This document shows, in pieces, positions 16,095 through 24,285 of a stretch of 64,000 bases of DNA. Under the pieces are notes generated by a model. It was not told the DNA's origin. It worked only from the letters and a program-made list of their open reading frames with translations, and ran no database searches. Every line of letters starts with the position of its first letter. Positions within the stretch are counted from its first letter, which is position 1. The position numbers were made by a program, and so were the translations under genes. Source of the DNA: Oceanobacillus neutriphilus (GTDB lineage Bacteria; Bacillota; Bacilli; Bacillales; Amphibacillaceae); contig NZ_BMLW01000008.1 in the NCBI RefSeq assembly GCF_014645515.1, positions 186,001-250,000 on the forward strand. Direction: 5' to 3'.

Positions 16095-16183
16095 AGGATG
16101 TTCAAAAAGTACAATAAAAATGACGCGGCAAATTTCTGCCTTGAACTTCTGGGACCTGTTTATCGTACTTTTTGAACACGCAT
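16095..16183 (+). repeat. GTTCAAAAAG-bounded palindromic repeat, copy a
   Basis: GTTCAAAAAGTAC (16100-16112) is the exact inverted complement of 16165-16177, enclosing 52 bases that include TGACGCGGCAAATTTCTGCC. It belongs to the family also seen at 21291, 29195, 39323 and 51068, and lies between mtaB and deoC. Confidence 0.75.
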
Positions 16184-16201
16184 AAAAAGGAGATATTAAT
16201 T

Positions 16202-16867
16202 ATGAATTTAGCTTCTTATATTGACCATACATTATTAAAACCAGACTCTACGAAGCAGCAAATCGCAAAAATTGTCGAAGAAGCAAAAGAAAATAAATTT
16301 GCATCCGTTTGTGTAAATCCGCATTGGGTTGTCTACTGTGCAAGCGAACTAAAGGATTCTCCGGTAAAAGTATGTACCGTAATTGGTTTTCCTCTGGGAG
16401 CAACAACGACACAGACAAAGGTTTTTGAAACGAAAGAGGCGATTGAAAATGGCGCAACAGAGGTAGATATGGTTATAAATATTGGAGAATTAAAAGCAGG
16501 AAATGAAGCACTGGTTAAAGCGGATATTAAAGCTGTCGCAGATGCTGCAAAGGGAAAAGCTTTAACGAAAGTAATTATTGAGACAGCTTTGTTAACAGAT
16601 GAAGAAAAAGTGCTTGCCTGCAAATTAGCAAAAGAAGCCGGAGCAGACTTTGTGAAAACATCAACCGGTTTTTCCGGAGGCGGTGCAACTGTTGAAGATA
16701 TCAAATTGATGCGGGAAACAGTCGGACCTGAGATGGGAGTAAAAGCATCTGGCGGGATTCGTGATTTAGAAGCAACGGAAGCAATGATTGAAGCAGGGGC
16801 AACACGTATTGGTGCTAGTGCCGGCGTGGAAATTGTTTCCGGTAAAGAAGGAACTTCAGATTATTAA
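16202..16867 (+). CDS. deoC: Deoxyribose-phosphate aldolase
   Basis: A 221-residue class I aldolase that splits 2-deoxyribose 5-phosphate into glyceraldehyde 3-phosphate and acetaldehyde in deoxynucleoside catabolism. Visible motifs are [12 protein letters not shown] near the N-terminus, the Schiff-base lysine in DFVKTSTGF (about K152) and the second lysine in [10 protein letters not shown] (about K181). The ATG at 16202 is chosen because AAAAGGAG lies 9 bases upstream. The gene sits between mtaB and rpsU, where B. subtilis has none, right after a palindromic repeat that could act as a processing or termination site. No deo repressor or nucleoside phosphorylase is adjacent. Confidence 0.95.
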   Translation: MNLASYIDHTLLKPDSTKQQIAKIVEEAKENKFASVCVNPHWVVYCASELKDSPVKVCTVIGFPLGATTTQTKVFETKEAIENGATEVDMVINIGELKAGNEALVKADIKAVADAAKGKALTKVIIETALLTDEEKVLACKLAKEAGADFVKTSTGFSGGGATVEDIKLMRETVGPEMGVKASGGIRDLEATEAMIEAGATRIGASAGVEIVSGKEGTSDY

Positions 16868-16877
16868 TAAATAACCA

Positions 16878-16906
16878 TTGACCGTTCGGAAGGTTTATAT
16901 TATACT
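16878..16906 (+). promoter_or_regulatory. SigA promoter of rpsU-yqeY
   Basis: TTGACC and TATACT are separated by exactly 17 bases, about 70 bases upstream of the rpsU start. Confidence 0.75.
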
Positions 16907-16978
16907 TTAAAAAGGCATGAAAGTATGTTCATGTCAGCATTAAATATGGTTTTGTGCTTCGGAGGGAGGGAAATTAGC

Positions 16979-17155
16979 ATGTCAAATACAACTCGCGTTC
17001 GTAAAAACGAGTCTCTTGAGGATGCTCTTCGTCGCTTTAAGCGTAGTGTATCAAAAAGTGGTACATTACAGGAATATCGTAAACGTGAACACTATGAAAA
17101 ACCTAGTGTACGCCGTAAGAAGAAATCTGAGGCTGCTAGAAAACGTAAATTCTAA
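16979..17155 (+). CDS. rpsU: 30S ribosomal protein S21
   Basis: A 58-residue basic protein with the S21 signature [21 protein letters not shown] followed by the lysine/arginine-rich tail ([15 protein letters not shown]). It binds the 30S platform near the anti-Shine-Dalgarno helix. GGAGGGAGG precedes the ATG; an upstream in-frame ATG at 16925 is inside the leader and is not used by the family. It forms an operon with yqeY, 14 bases downstream, as in B. subtilis. Confidence 0.97.
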   Translation: MSNTTRVRKNESLEDALRRFKRSVSKSGTLQEYRKREHYEKPSVRRKKKSEAARKRKF

Positions 17156-17169
17156 AGAAGGTGTAACGT

Positions 17170-17616
17170 ATGACGCTACTTGATCGATTGAATCAAGATA
17201 TGAAGCAGGCGATGAAGAACAAAGATAAAGAAACCCTTAGCGTTATTCGCATGGTAAAGGCTTCTATTCAGAATGAATCGATTAAGCTTGGAAAAGATAC
17301 TCTATCTGAGGACGAAGATTTAACTATTCTTTCGAGAGAAGTTAAGCAGAGAAAAGATTCCCTCCAAGAATTTAAAAATGCTGGAAGAGAAGATTTGGTT
17401 GAAAAGACCGAAAATGAATTGGATATACTTGCACGGTATTTACCAAAACAGCTTTCAGATGAAGAATTAACATCGATCATTCAGGATACAATAAAAGAAG
17501 TTAATGCTGCCTCAATGAAAGATATGGGGAAAGTAATGGGTTCCGTGATGCCAAAGGTTAAAGGACAGGCTGACGGTACTAAAATTAAACAAATAGTCGA
17601 GCAGAAATTGCGATAA
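17170..17616 (+). CDS. yqeY: GatB/YqeY domain protein
   Basis: A 148-residue cytoplasmic protein of the GatB/YqeY family: [21 protein letters not shown] at the N-terminus, [11 protein letters not shown] near residue 98, and a helical C-terminal [22 protein letters not shown]. The C-terminal half matches the tail domain of the amidotransferase subunit GatB that contacts tRNA, but no amidase partner is encoded nearby and the biochemical role is not established. Cotranscribed with rpsU and followed by a strong terminator. Confidence 0.93.
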   Translation: MTLLDRLNQDMKQAMKNKDKETLSVIRMVKASIQNESIKLGKDTLSEDEDLTILSREVKQRKDSLQEFKNAGREDLVEKTENELDILARYLPKQLSDEELTSIIQDTIKEVNAASMKDMGKVMGSVMPKVKGQADGTKIKQIVEQKLR

Positions 17617-17647
17617 AAAAACCAGCCCACATTTGGGTTGGTTTTTT
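17615..17647 (+). terminator. Terminator of rpsU-yqeY
   Basis: AAACCAGCCCA pairs with TGGGTTGGTTT around a CATT loop, followed by a T run. Confidence 0.85.
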
Positions 17648-17782
17648 AATTTGAATTTAAAATATAGTTTACTATAGGAATCCATTTAATACATAAAAGA
17701 ATTTTCTAACTTGAATATTAGATGAAGCTTTCTATTCCTTTAAAAGGTATGGTACTATCAAAGTATACCCATCCACGAAAAA

Positions 17783-17809
17783 TGAAACCTTTTATGAATT
17801 ACTTTCGTA
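17783..17809 (+). promoter_or_regulatory. SigW-type promoter of nfeD-floA
   Basis: TGAAAC at 17783-17788 and CGTA at 17806-17809 are separated by 17 bases, matching the SigW consensus TGAAAC-N16/17-CGTA. The orthologous yqeZ-yqfA-yqfB operon of B. subtilis is a known SigW target, so cell-envelope stress control is likely conserved. Confidence 0.75.
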
Positions 17810-17846
17810 AATATAGATAAGGTGGAGGATGAGGGGGTGATTCAAG

Positions 17847-19181
17847 TTGAAAAGACATTGCAGGCGGTTGGCTGTATACATATTTTTTGTGTCAGTTTTA
17901 ACCATGGTATCGATTTTTACAGGGAAAGAGGCAGAAGCCGAGCAGGGTCAGGGTGAAACAGTATATATTATTCCGATTGAAAATGAAGTGGAAAGAGGAC
18001 TTGAAGCTTTTATTAAACGGGCTACAGAAGAAGCTATGGAAAATGGTGCAGATCACATCATTTTTGAAATTGATACTCCTGGAGGACGTGTAGATTCTGC
18101 GGGGCAAATAGGCTCGCATATTCGAAGTCTAACTATTCCTACTACATCGTATATCGTAAACGAGGCGTTATCCGCCGGTTCTTATATTGCCTTATTCTCT
18201 GATAATATTTACTTTAATCCGCATGCAACAATGGGAGCAAGCGGCGTCATCAATCAGGATGGAACAGCAGCTGATAAAAAAGCACAATCCGCCTGGCTTG
18301 CACAGATGAGAAGTGCTGCAGAATCAAACGGCAGAGATCCTATTTATGCAGCAGCGATGGCAGATAGCAGTATTGATTTACCGGAATATGGAGCTCCTGA
18401 AGGAGAATTTTTAACTTTAGGGCCGCGTCAAGCGGTAGAAGTAGGTTATGCGGAAGGAATTGTTTCTAATCGCGCTGAACTTCTCGAAGAACTTGATCTT
18501 TCCGAAGCAACCATTGTAGAAACGGAAACGTCTATTGCAGAAGAATTGGCAAGATTTCTGACACATCCGGTGGTTATACCTATTTTGCTTTCTGTTGCCA
18601 GTATTGGGCTGATTGTTGAGCTGTATTCTCCTGGATTTGGAGTGCCGGGGAGTTTAGGGTTACTGTCATTGCTATTGTTCTTTTATGGTCATATTGTTGC
18701 CGGACTGGCTGGAATGGAGGCACTTCTACTCCTTATCATCGGTATTGGCCTGATTGTAGCAGAGTTCTTTGTCACTGGGGGTATATTAGGTGTTCTGGGA
18801 ATTGCTGCAGTGGTCGGATCGTTATTCATGTCAGGGTATGATATGGTACACATGTCAATGAGTATAGGTATTGCCTTTTTAATCGCTGTGATTCTTGCTA
18901 TCATTCTGTTTAGACGAATTGGTATGGATAAAGGGATTTTTCGCCATATTATTTTAAGAGACAGTACAGCAACCGAACAGGGTTATGTATCCTCAGTAAA
19001 CCGCTTAGAGCTTGTCGGACTTGAAGGAAACTCATTAACACCGCTGCACCCTTCTGGATTGGTCGAATTAAATGATGAAACCATTGATGTTGTTTCTGAT
19101 GGAACTTATATTGGCAAAGGGAAAAAGGTCAAAGTAATTCGAGTGGAAGGTGTTCGTGTCGTAGTCAGGGAAGTCAAGTGA
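17847..19181 (+). CDS. nfeD: Full-length NfeD-family membrane serine protease
   Basis: A 444-residue protein, the YqeZ orthologue. An N-terminal signal peptide ([21 protein letters not shown]) precedes a ClpP-class serine protease domain with FEIDTPGG near residue 72 and the nucleophile region [13 protein letters not shown] near 109. Four to five membrane helices (about 235-350) and a C-terminal OB-fold NfeD domain ending VVVREVK follow. NfeD proteins pair with SPFH/flotillin proteins and are thought to process partners in membrane microdomains. The TTG start is preceded by GAGGGGGTGA. Its 3' end was included in the tandem duplication described for the floA copies. A second, protease-less NfeD lies at 46.8 kb. 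Confidence 0.92.
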   Translation: MKRHCRRLAVYIFFVSVLTMVSIFTGKEAEAEQGQGETVYIIPIENEVERGLEAFIKRATEEAMENGADHIIFEIDTPGGRVDSAGQIGSHIRSLTIPTTSYIVNEALSAGSYIALFSDNIYFNPHATMGASGVINQDGTAADKKAQSAWLAQMRSAAESNGRDPIYAAAMADSSIDLPEYGAPEGEFLTLGPRQAVEVGYAEGIVSNRAELLEELDLSEATIVETETSIAEELARFLTHPVVIPILLSVASIGLIVELYSPGFGVPGSLGLLSLLLFFYGHIVAGLAGMEALLLLIIGIGLIVAEFFVTGGILGVLGIAAVVGSLFMSGYDMVHMSMSIGIAFLIAVILAIILFRRIGMDKGIFRHIILRDSTATEQGYVSSVNRLELVGLEGNSLTPLHPSGLVELNDETIDVVSDGTYIGKGKKVKVIRVEGVRVVVREVK

Positions 19182-19206
19182 TCTAAAAATACCAGGAGGA
19201 GCATAC

Positions 19207-19590
19207 ATGGATAACGAGATTATCATGCTGCTTTTTATTCTTGCATTTATCGTGGCTTTAGGAATCCTGTTTAGATTTGTGCCCCTGGCGCTTTGGATTA
19301 GTGCCTTGGCGGCAGGAGTGAAAATCAATATTTTCACATTGATTGGTCTGCGTCTGCGTCGAATTGATCCCAAATATATAGTTAATCCGTTGATTAAAGC
19401 ACACCTGGTAGACATTGATGTAACAATTAATCAACTGGAAAAACATTACTTGGCAGGCGGCAACATTGAAGATGTAGTTAATGGATTGATTGCTGCGGAA
19501 AGGGTTAATATTGATTTATCATTTGAACGTGCTGCTGCGATTGATTTAGAAGGCAGTAATGTACTTGAGACAGTTAAAAACTTAAGGTAA
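19207..19590 (+). CDS. Truncated FloA paralogue (N-terminal 127 residues)
   Basis: The product is a near copy of the N-terminal third of the FloA encoded just downstream: the membrane hairpin [18 protein letters not shown], then [20 protein letters not shown] and [18 protein letters not shown], ending LETVKNLR. Full FloA is about 330 residues. The frame is intact with its own AGGAGGAG site. Right after the stop, bases 19583-19632 read, in another frame, [15 protein letters not shown], a copy of the last residues of NfeD. So it arose by tandem duplication of a 454-bp unit. It keeps the membrane anchor and part of the SPFH domain, and could interfere with or modulate FloA oligomers if made. Confidence 0.85.
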   Translation: MDNEIIMLLFILAFIVALGILFRFVPLALWISALAAGVKINIFTLIGLRLRRIDPKYIVNPLIKAHLVDIDVTINQLEKHYLAGGNIEDVVNGLIAAERVNIDLSFERAAAIDLEGSNVLETVKNLR

Positions 19591-19632
19591 TTCGCGTAGA
19601 AGGTATTCGTATCGTAGTTAGGGAAATAAAAT
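19583..19632 (+). repeat. Duplicated 3' end of nfeD inside the nfeD-floA interval
   Basis: Bases 19588-19632 match the last 15 codons and stop of nfeD (19134-19181) with mostly third-position differences, marking the junction of a tandem duplication with period 454 bp. Confidence 0.85.
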
Positions 19633-19658
19633 AATTATTTATATTAGGAGGAAATTGC

Positions 19659-20654
19659 ATGGAGGGTGAAATTTTAATGCCGCTTATCATTATTGCGGTT
19701 ATCGTTATTGCTTTAGCCATTTTATTTACTTTTGTTCCAGTTGCACTATGGATTAGTGCCCTGGCAGCCGGGGTGAAAATCAGCATCTTTACATTGATTG
19801 GTATGCGTCTGCGTCGCGTTGTGCCAAATCGTGTTATTAACCCGCTTATTAAAGCACATAAAGCCGGGATTGATGTGAAAACCAACCAGCTGGAAAGTCA
19901 CTATCTGGCTGGCGGTAATGTAGACAGAGTAGTAAACGCACTGATTGCTGCACAGCGGGCAAATATTGATTTATTATTTGAACGTGCAGCTGCTATCGAC
20001 TTAGCAGGGCGTGACGTATTAGAAGCGGTGCAAATGAGTGTAAATCCGAAAGTAATTGAAACGCCATTTATTGCAGGTATTGCAATGGACGGTATTGAAG
20101 TAAAAGCATTGGCAAGAATCACAGTACGTGCGAATATAGATCGCCTGGTCGGTGGTGCCGGTGAAGAAACAATCATCGCCCGTGTCGGTGAAGGTGTAGT
20201 AAGTACAATCGGTAGCTCTAATGCACATACAGAAGTATTAGAAAATCCGGATATGATTTCTCAAACTGTATTAAGTAAAGGTCTTGACTCTGGAACAGCG
20301 TTTGAAATATTATCCATTGATATTGCTGATGTGGATATCGGTAAAAATATCGGAGCTATCCTGCAAACTGACCAGGCTGAAGCTGATAAGAATATTGCGC
20401 AGGCGAAAGCCGAAGAACGTCGTGCAATGGCTGTAGCCCAAGAGCAGGAAATGGTAGCCCGCGTACAAGAAATGCGCGCGAAAGTTGTGGAAGCAGAAGC
20501 AGATGTACCACTTGCATTAGCAGAAGCATTGCGTTCCGGTAAAATGGGCGTTATGGATTATATGAACTACCAAAACATTGATGCAGATACAGATATGCGT
20601 GATTCTATCGGTAAACTTTCTAAAGATAACAAGGATGACGATCAAAACAAGTAA
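19659..20654 (+). CDS. floA: Flotillin-like protein FloA
   Basis: A 331-residue SPFH-domain scaffold of membrane microdomains, the YqfA orthologue. A hydrophobic hairpin ([20 protein letters not shown]) is followed by the SPFH core ([29 protein letters not shown]) and a long Ala/Glu-rich coiled coil ([20 protein letters not shown], near 245-285). Length agrees with the family. AGGAGG sits 8 bases before the ATG. It is cotranscribed with nfeD from the SigW-type promoter and probably responds to envelope stress and influences membrane fluidity and protein complexes. Confidence 0.95.
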   Translation: MEGEILMPLIIIAVIVIALAILFTFVPVALWISALAAGVKISIFTLIGMRLRRVVPNRVINPLIKAHKAGIDVKTNQLESHYLAGGNVDRVVNALIAAQRANIDLLFERAAAIDLAGRDVLEAVQMSVNPKVIETPFIAGIAMDGIEVKALARITVRANIDRLVGGAGEETIIARVGEGVVSTIGSSNAHTEVLENPDMISQTVLSKGLDSGTAFEILSIDIADVDIGKNIGAILQTDQAEADKNIAQAKAEERRAMAVAQEQEMVARVQEMRAKVVEAEADVPLALAEALRSGKMGVMDYMNYQNIDADTDMRDSIGKLSKDNKDDDQNK

Positions 20655-20694
20655 TTAAAATAGGATGTTAAAATGACAAAAAAGGAGGGGGCAT

Positions 20695-21231
20695 ATGGAC
20701 TGGATATTCGATAATTTATTTCTTGTTATTATTATTATTTCCGGGTTAATCACATTTCTTGGTGATTCCAAAAGAAGACAAGAAGAACAGAAAAAGAAGC
20801 AGTCTACACCTCCACAAAATCAGACGCAGACCAGGCAAAGACAGCAGCGTTCTCCGCAAGAGATGAGGACGAGGCAGCAGACTCAAAGAAAAAGAGAGCA
20901 GCCTCGTGCAGAGCGCCAAGTCTATCGAGAAGGAGCGCGTCCGGATATATCTGCCGGGAGCATTGAAGAACAGCAGAAAAAACAAATGGAACGTTTGGCA
21001 AACCGGTATCAGACTTCTTCCCAAGATTTAGAGAACGCCGAGCAGAAGTTTAAAGATTTGATGGTGAATCGTAATGTTGAAGAAGTAAATCCGGGGAAAC
21101 GTGAAATGAAAAGGCGGATTTCCGGGAATTTAGACGGAAAAGGATTAGTAAACGGAATTATTATGGCGGAGGTTCTTGGATCCCCCCGTGCTAAGCAGCC
21201 GTATAGAAGTATTGTGCAAAAAAGAAAATAA
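20695..21231 (+). CDS. Membrane-anchored, glutamine/arginine-rich protein in the yqfB position
   Basis: A 178-residue protein: one N-terminal membrane helix (DNLFLVIIIISGLITFLGD), a long low-complexity basic/Gln region (about residues 25-95, rich in QTRQRQQR-type text), then a coiled segment (EEQQKKQMERLANRYQ) and a conserved-looking tail NGIIMAEVLGSPRAKQPYRS. It follows floA by 40 bases in the place of yqfB, the third gene of the SigW operon. The function is unknown; it may be a FloA/NfeD accessory factor. Confidence 0.7.
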   Translation: MDWIFDNLFLVIIIISGLITFLGDSKRRQEEQKKKQSTPPQNQTQTRQRQQRSPQEMRTRQQTQRKREQPRAERQVYREGARPDISAGSIEEQQKKQMERLANRYQTSSQDLENAEQKFKDLMVNRNVEEVNPGKREMKRRISGNLDGKGLVNGIIMAEVLGSPRAKQPYRSIVQKRK

Positions 21232-21242
21232 AAATCACATTT

Positions 21243-21285
21243 ATACCCTGGATAACATATCTATATTATCCAGGGTATTTCTTTG
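21243..21285 (+). terminator. Terminator of the nfeD-floA operon
   Basis: ATACCCTGGATAA pairs exactly with TTATCCAGGGTAT around a 10-base loop, followed by TTTCTTTG. Confidence 0.85.
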
Positions 21286-21290
21286 TTTAA

Positions 21291-21368
21291 AGAGGATGTT
21301 CAAAAAGTACTCAAGTCATGTCGCCTTGACCTTCTTACTTCTAATTCGGCTTTTTTGAACACGCACTT
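21291..21368 (+). repeat. GTTCAAAAAG-bounded palindromic repeat, copy b
   Basis: AGAGGATGTTCAAAAAGTAC at the left and a GCTTTTTTGAACACGC end at the right, the same boundaries as copy a, with a diverged interior. It directly follows the operon terminator. Confidence 0.7.
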
Positions 21369-21458
21369 AAAAGATGTTATTCAGAAGGCTTCTTTCCTTC
21401 TAAAACTGGTTCTGTTCAAAAGATATTTTACATATGTATCAATGAGGGGGGATCATCA

Positions 21459-21758
21459 TTGAAAAAATGGCAACAAAGAATCCGTTCGCTTTTAATGGAG
21501 CAATTCTCTCTTCCATCCGATGTTGTTATGGAGATGCCGCGTATAACAATCATTGGACATTTGCATTTCTATATTGAAAATCATCAAGGTTTGGCCCTAT
21601 ATACAAATGAAGAGCTAAAATTAAAGGTGGCCAATGGTTTTGTATGTATTAAAGGGCACTCCTTTGTGCTTAAAATGATGCTGCCAAAGGAGATTATGCT
21701 GGAAGGAACCATTTCAGAGGTACTCTTTTTAAATCATGAAGGTGGGAAAGAAGAATGA
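21459..21758 (+). CDS. yqfC: Sporulation protein YqfC
   Basis: A 99-residue protein of the YqfC family: KKWQQRIRSLLMEQFSLPSDV, MPRITIIGHLHFYIENHQG and FVLKMMLPKEIMLEGTI. It is produced in the mother cell under SigE in B. subtilis and is conserved in spore formers; its molecular role is unknown. The TTG start follows GAGGGGGG by 8 bases. It is 110 bases upstream of yqfD, as in other bacilli. Confidence 0.92.
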   Translation: MKKWQQRIRSLLMEQFSLPSDVVMEMPRITIIGHLHFYIENHQGLALYTNEELKLKVANGFVCIKGHSFVLKMMLPKEIMLEGTISEVLFLNHEGGKEE

Positions 21759-21867
21759 TTTCTTCAGTATTAACAGGCCTGCAAAGAGTTTCTTCATGAA
21801 AAATAAGAGCTTGTATAGAAACCATCATTGTAGGAAAAGGATATGAGACGAGCCATAGGAGGTTGAA

Positions 21868-23085
21868 ATGAAAAAAGAAAATTCGCCAACTATACGTGCA
21901 TACATTACTGTTCAGATTAGGGGAGCCAGGCCGGAATTGTTTTTACAAAAATGTGCCGTCAAGGGTATTTTTATTTGGGATGTTAAAAAAATAGAAGATG
22001 ATTGCTGTCAGGCTACTATCATGTTCAAGGATTTAGGGGCCTTACGAAAAATAAGGAGAAATTCTTTATATAAAGTTTCTTTTGTTGATCGAAAAGGCTT
22101 TCCATTTTTCCTTTCGAGACTCTGTAAAAAAAGATTTCTGATTATCGGTATTTTCATTGGCTTTCTCTTTTTTTTCGTTTTATCTAATTTATTATGGTCG
22201 GTTAAAATAACTGGCGTCCCAAAAGAAATTGAAGAAAAAATAGAAACAGAGCTTGAAGCCTTTGGAATACATCCGGGTGTCTGGTTATTTTCCCTTGACA
22301 CACCAACAGATATACAGCGCCAGCTTTTAAATGAAGTGCCTGAGCTGCTTTGGACAGGTGTGAATCTTCAGGGAACAACCCTGCACCTGGAGGCTGTTGA
22401 AAAAACAATCGTAGAAGAGCTGCCTCCAGGGGAGCCGAGAAATTTAGTAGCAACGAAAAAGGGAATTATTACTAACATGTATGTTTCTAAAGGACGAGCT
22501 ATGGTAAGTGTGAATGATTATGTTGTTCCTGGAAAGGTTTTAGTTTCCGGTAATTTAAATACAGAAGAAGGGGAAAATAATACAGATGCTGAAGGAAGCC
22601 AGAGACAGCCTATCGCTGCAGAAGCAGAAGTAATAGCAAATACGTGGTACGAGGTTCATGTCAGTATTCCGCTCCAATATCAGGCCGAAAAGATAACAGG
22701 TGAACAGAAAAAGAAACATTATTTACGTTTTGGAGATGTTCAGCTTCCTTTCTGGGGATTCAGAGATCCGGACTTTATATATTCTCAGGAGGAACGGAGG
22801 GAACAGCCTATTCATTTTTTGAAATGGGAATTGCCTATATCGTATGTTTCTAAAGAAATAAGTGAGACGGAGAAAATAGAGGAACAAAGATCAAAAGAGG
22901 AAGCGATTGAAGCTGGAATCCAGCAGGCAAGAGCACAACTGGAAAACGAACTTGGTCCGGAAGCCGTAATATTATCAGAAAAGATTTTACATGAACATAC
23001 AGAGCATGGTAAAGTTGAATTAGTCTTATATCTTTCTGTAGAAGAAAATATTGTAAAAGAAGAACTTATAACTCAAGGAGACTGA
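21868..23085 (+). CDS. yqfD: Sporulation protein YqfD
   Basis: A 405-residue single-pass membrane protein of the YqfD family. The cytoplasmic N-terminal part (VQIRGARPELFLQKCAVKGI) is followed by one membrane helix (IIGIFIGFLFFFVLSNLLW, about residues 92-112) and a large extracytoplasmic domain with a POTRA-like start (KITGVPKEIEEKIETELEA) and a region of repeated Glu-rich helices. It is SigE-dependent in B. subtilis and needed for efficient spore formation. Cotranscribed with phoH two bases downstream. Confidence 0.93.
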   Translation: MKKENSPTIRAYITVQIRGARPELFLQKCAVKGIFIWDVKKIEDDCCQATIMFKDLGALRKIRRNSLYKVSFVDRKGFPFFLSRLCKKRFLIIGIFIGFLFFFVLSNLLWSVKITGVPKEIEEKIETELEAFGIHPGVWLFSLDTPTDIQRQLLNEVPELLWTGVNLQGTTLHLEAVEKTIVEELPPGEPRNLVATKKGIITNMYVSKGRAMVSVNDYVVPGKVLVSGNLNTEEGENNTDAEGSQRQPIAAEAEVIANTWYEVHVSIPLQYQAEKITGEQKKKHYLRFGDVQLPFWGFRDPDFIYSQEERREQPIHFLKWELPISYVSKEISETEKIEEQRSKEEAIEAGIQQARAQLENELGPEAVILSEKILHEHTEHGKVELVLYLSVEENIVKEELITQGD

Positions 23086-23087
23086 TT

Positions 23088-24059
23088 ATGCCCGAAAACT
23101 TAGTGGATATTGATTTACAATTAGAAGGTGCCAATGAAGCGCTTGCTTTATTTGGTGCTAATGATAAGCATCTTAAACAGCTGGAAGCTTTACTTGGAGT
23201 AGATATTATATCCAGAGGCGAATTAATTCGTGTTTCTGGAGATGAACAGGCTGTGCAATTGATACAAGAGATTCTCCTGACAATTTTGAGCGTTATCCGG
23301 AAAGGTCAAACCATTTCAGAGCGGGATGTTGTTTATGCAGTAGAACTCGCAAAAAAAGGTAAAATAAAACAATTTGAAACATTATTTGAAGATGAAATCA
23401 CAAAAAATTATAAAGGGAAATCAATCCGTGTAAAAACACTTGGACAGAAGCAGTATATCCAGGCTATCAAGTCTAAAGATTTAGTATTTGGGATTGGCCC
23501 GGCCGGTACAGGGAAAACATATCTGGCTGTTGTTATGGCCGTTCATGCGATGAAAAATGGACTTGTGAAAAAGATCATTTTAACCAGACCGGCAGTAGAA
23601 GCAGGGGAAAGCTTAGGTTTTTTACCAGGTGATTTAAAAGAAAAGGTAGATCCCTATTTAAGACCTCTCTATGACGCCTTGCATGATGTGCTGGGTACTG
23701 AGCATACAGCGCGTTTAATTGAAAGAGAAACAATTGAAATTGCTCCATTGGCCTATATGCGCGGTAGAACATTAGATGATGCTTTTGTCATTTTAGATGA
23801 AGCTCAAAACACAACGCCGGCACAAATGAAAATGTTTTTAACCCGCTTAGGGTTTGGGTCAAAAATGATTATTACAGGAGATATGACACAGGTGGACCTT
23901 CCCAGAGGGGTAACTTCCGGACTGAGGGTTGCGGAGCGTATGCTGGCTGTAATCGACGGATTGGCCTTTGTACATCTGCAGGCTGCTGATGTAGTCCGGC
24001 ATCCGCTTGTTCAAAAAATTATAAATGCTTATGAAGCTGAAAGTGAGAATGAAGGATGA
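23088..24059 (+). CDS. phoH: PhoH-family ATPase (YbeZ-type)
   Basis: A 323-residue protein with an N-terminal KH-like segment (about 1-90) and a P-loop NTPase domain: Walker A GPAGTGKTYLA near residue 136, Walker B FVILDEAQN near 235, and the family motif TRLGFGSKMIITGDMTQVDLP. PhoH/YbeZ acts with the endoribonuclease YbeY in RNA metabolism; ybeY lies two genes downstream here. The stop codon is part of the following terminator stem. Confidence 0.94.
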   Translation: MPENLVDIDLQLEGANEALALFGANDKHLKQLEALLGVDIISRGELIRVSGDEQAVQLIQEILLTILSVIRKGQTISERDVVYAVELAKKGKIKQFETLFEDEITKNYKGKSIRVKTLGQKQYIQAIKSKDLVFGIGPAGTGKTYLAVVMAVHAMKNGLVKKIILTRPAVEAGESLGFLPGDLKEKVDPYLRPLYDALHDVLGTEHTARLIERETIEIAPLAYMRGRTLDDAFVILDEAQNTTPAQMKMFLTRLGFGSKMIITGDMTQVDLPRGVTSGLRVAERMLAVIDGLAFVHLQAADVVRHPLVQKIINAYEAESENEG

Positions 24060-24085
24060 GACAGGGAAACGTCTCATCCTTGTTG
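24052..24085 (+). terminator. Terminator after phoH
   Basis: AAGGATGAGAC pairs with GTCTCATCCTT around an 8-base loop; the phoH stop codon lies in the stem. The short GTTGT tail is weak, so some readthrough into pgpH is likely. Confidence 0.65.
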
Positions 24086-24285
24086 TACATAAGAGAGTTG
24101 TATTTCCAACATCCATATTTAGACATAATCTATTGTTAAGCAGGAATATCAGTTAAGAAATCTGTATTATCTTTTCATCCAGTCGTTTTTCCTATAATTT
24201 GCAGCTGGAATCAATCGGGTCATACAAATGAAACACCATAATCATATGAATGCAGCCGGTAAAAATGTGTAATGAGGTGAAAGTG

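Noticed and set aside
19207..19590. Frameshift or sequencing error splitting one floA gene
   Set aside because: A complete floA follows with its own start, and the duplicated nfeD tail between them proves a true tandem duplication.
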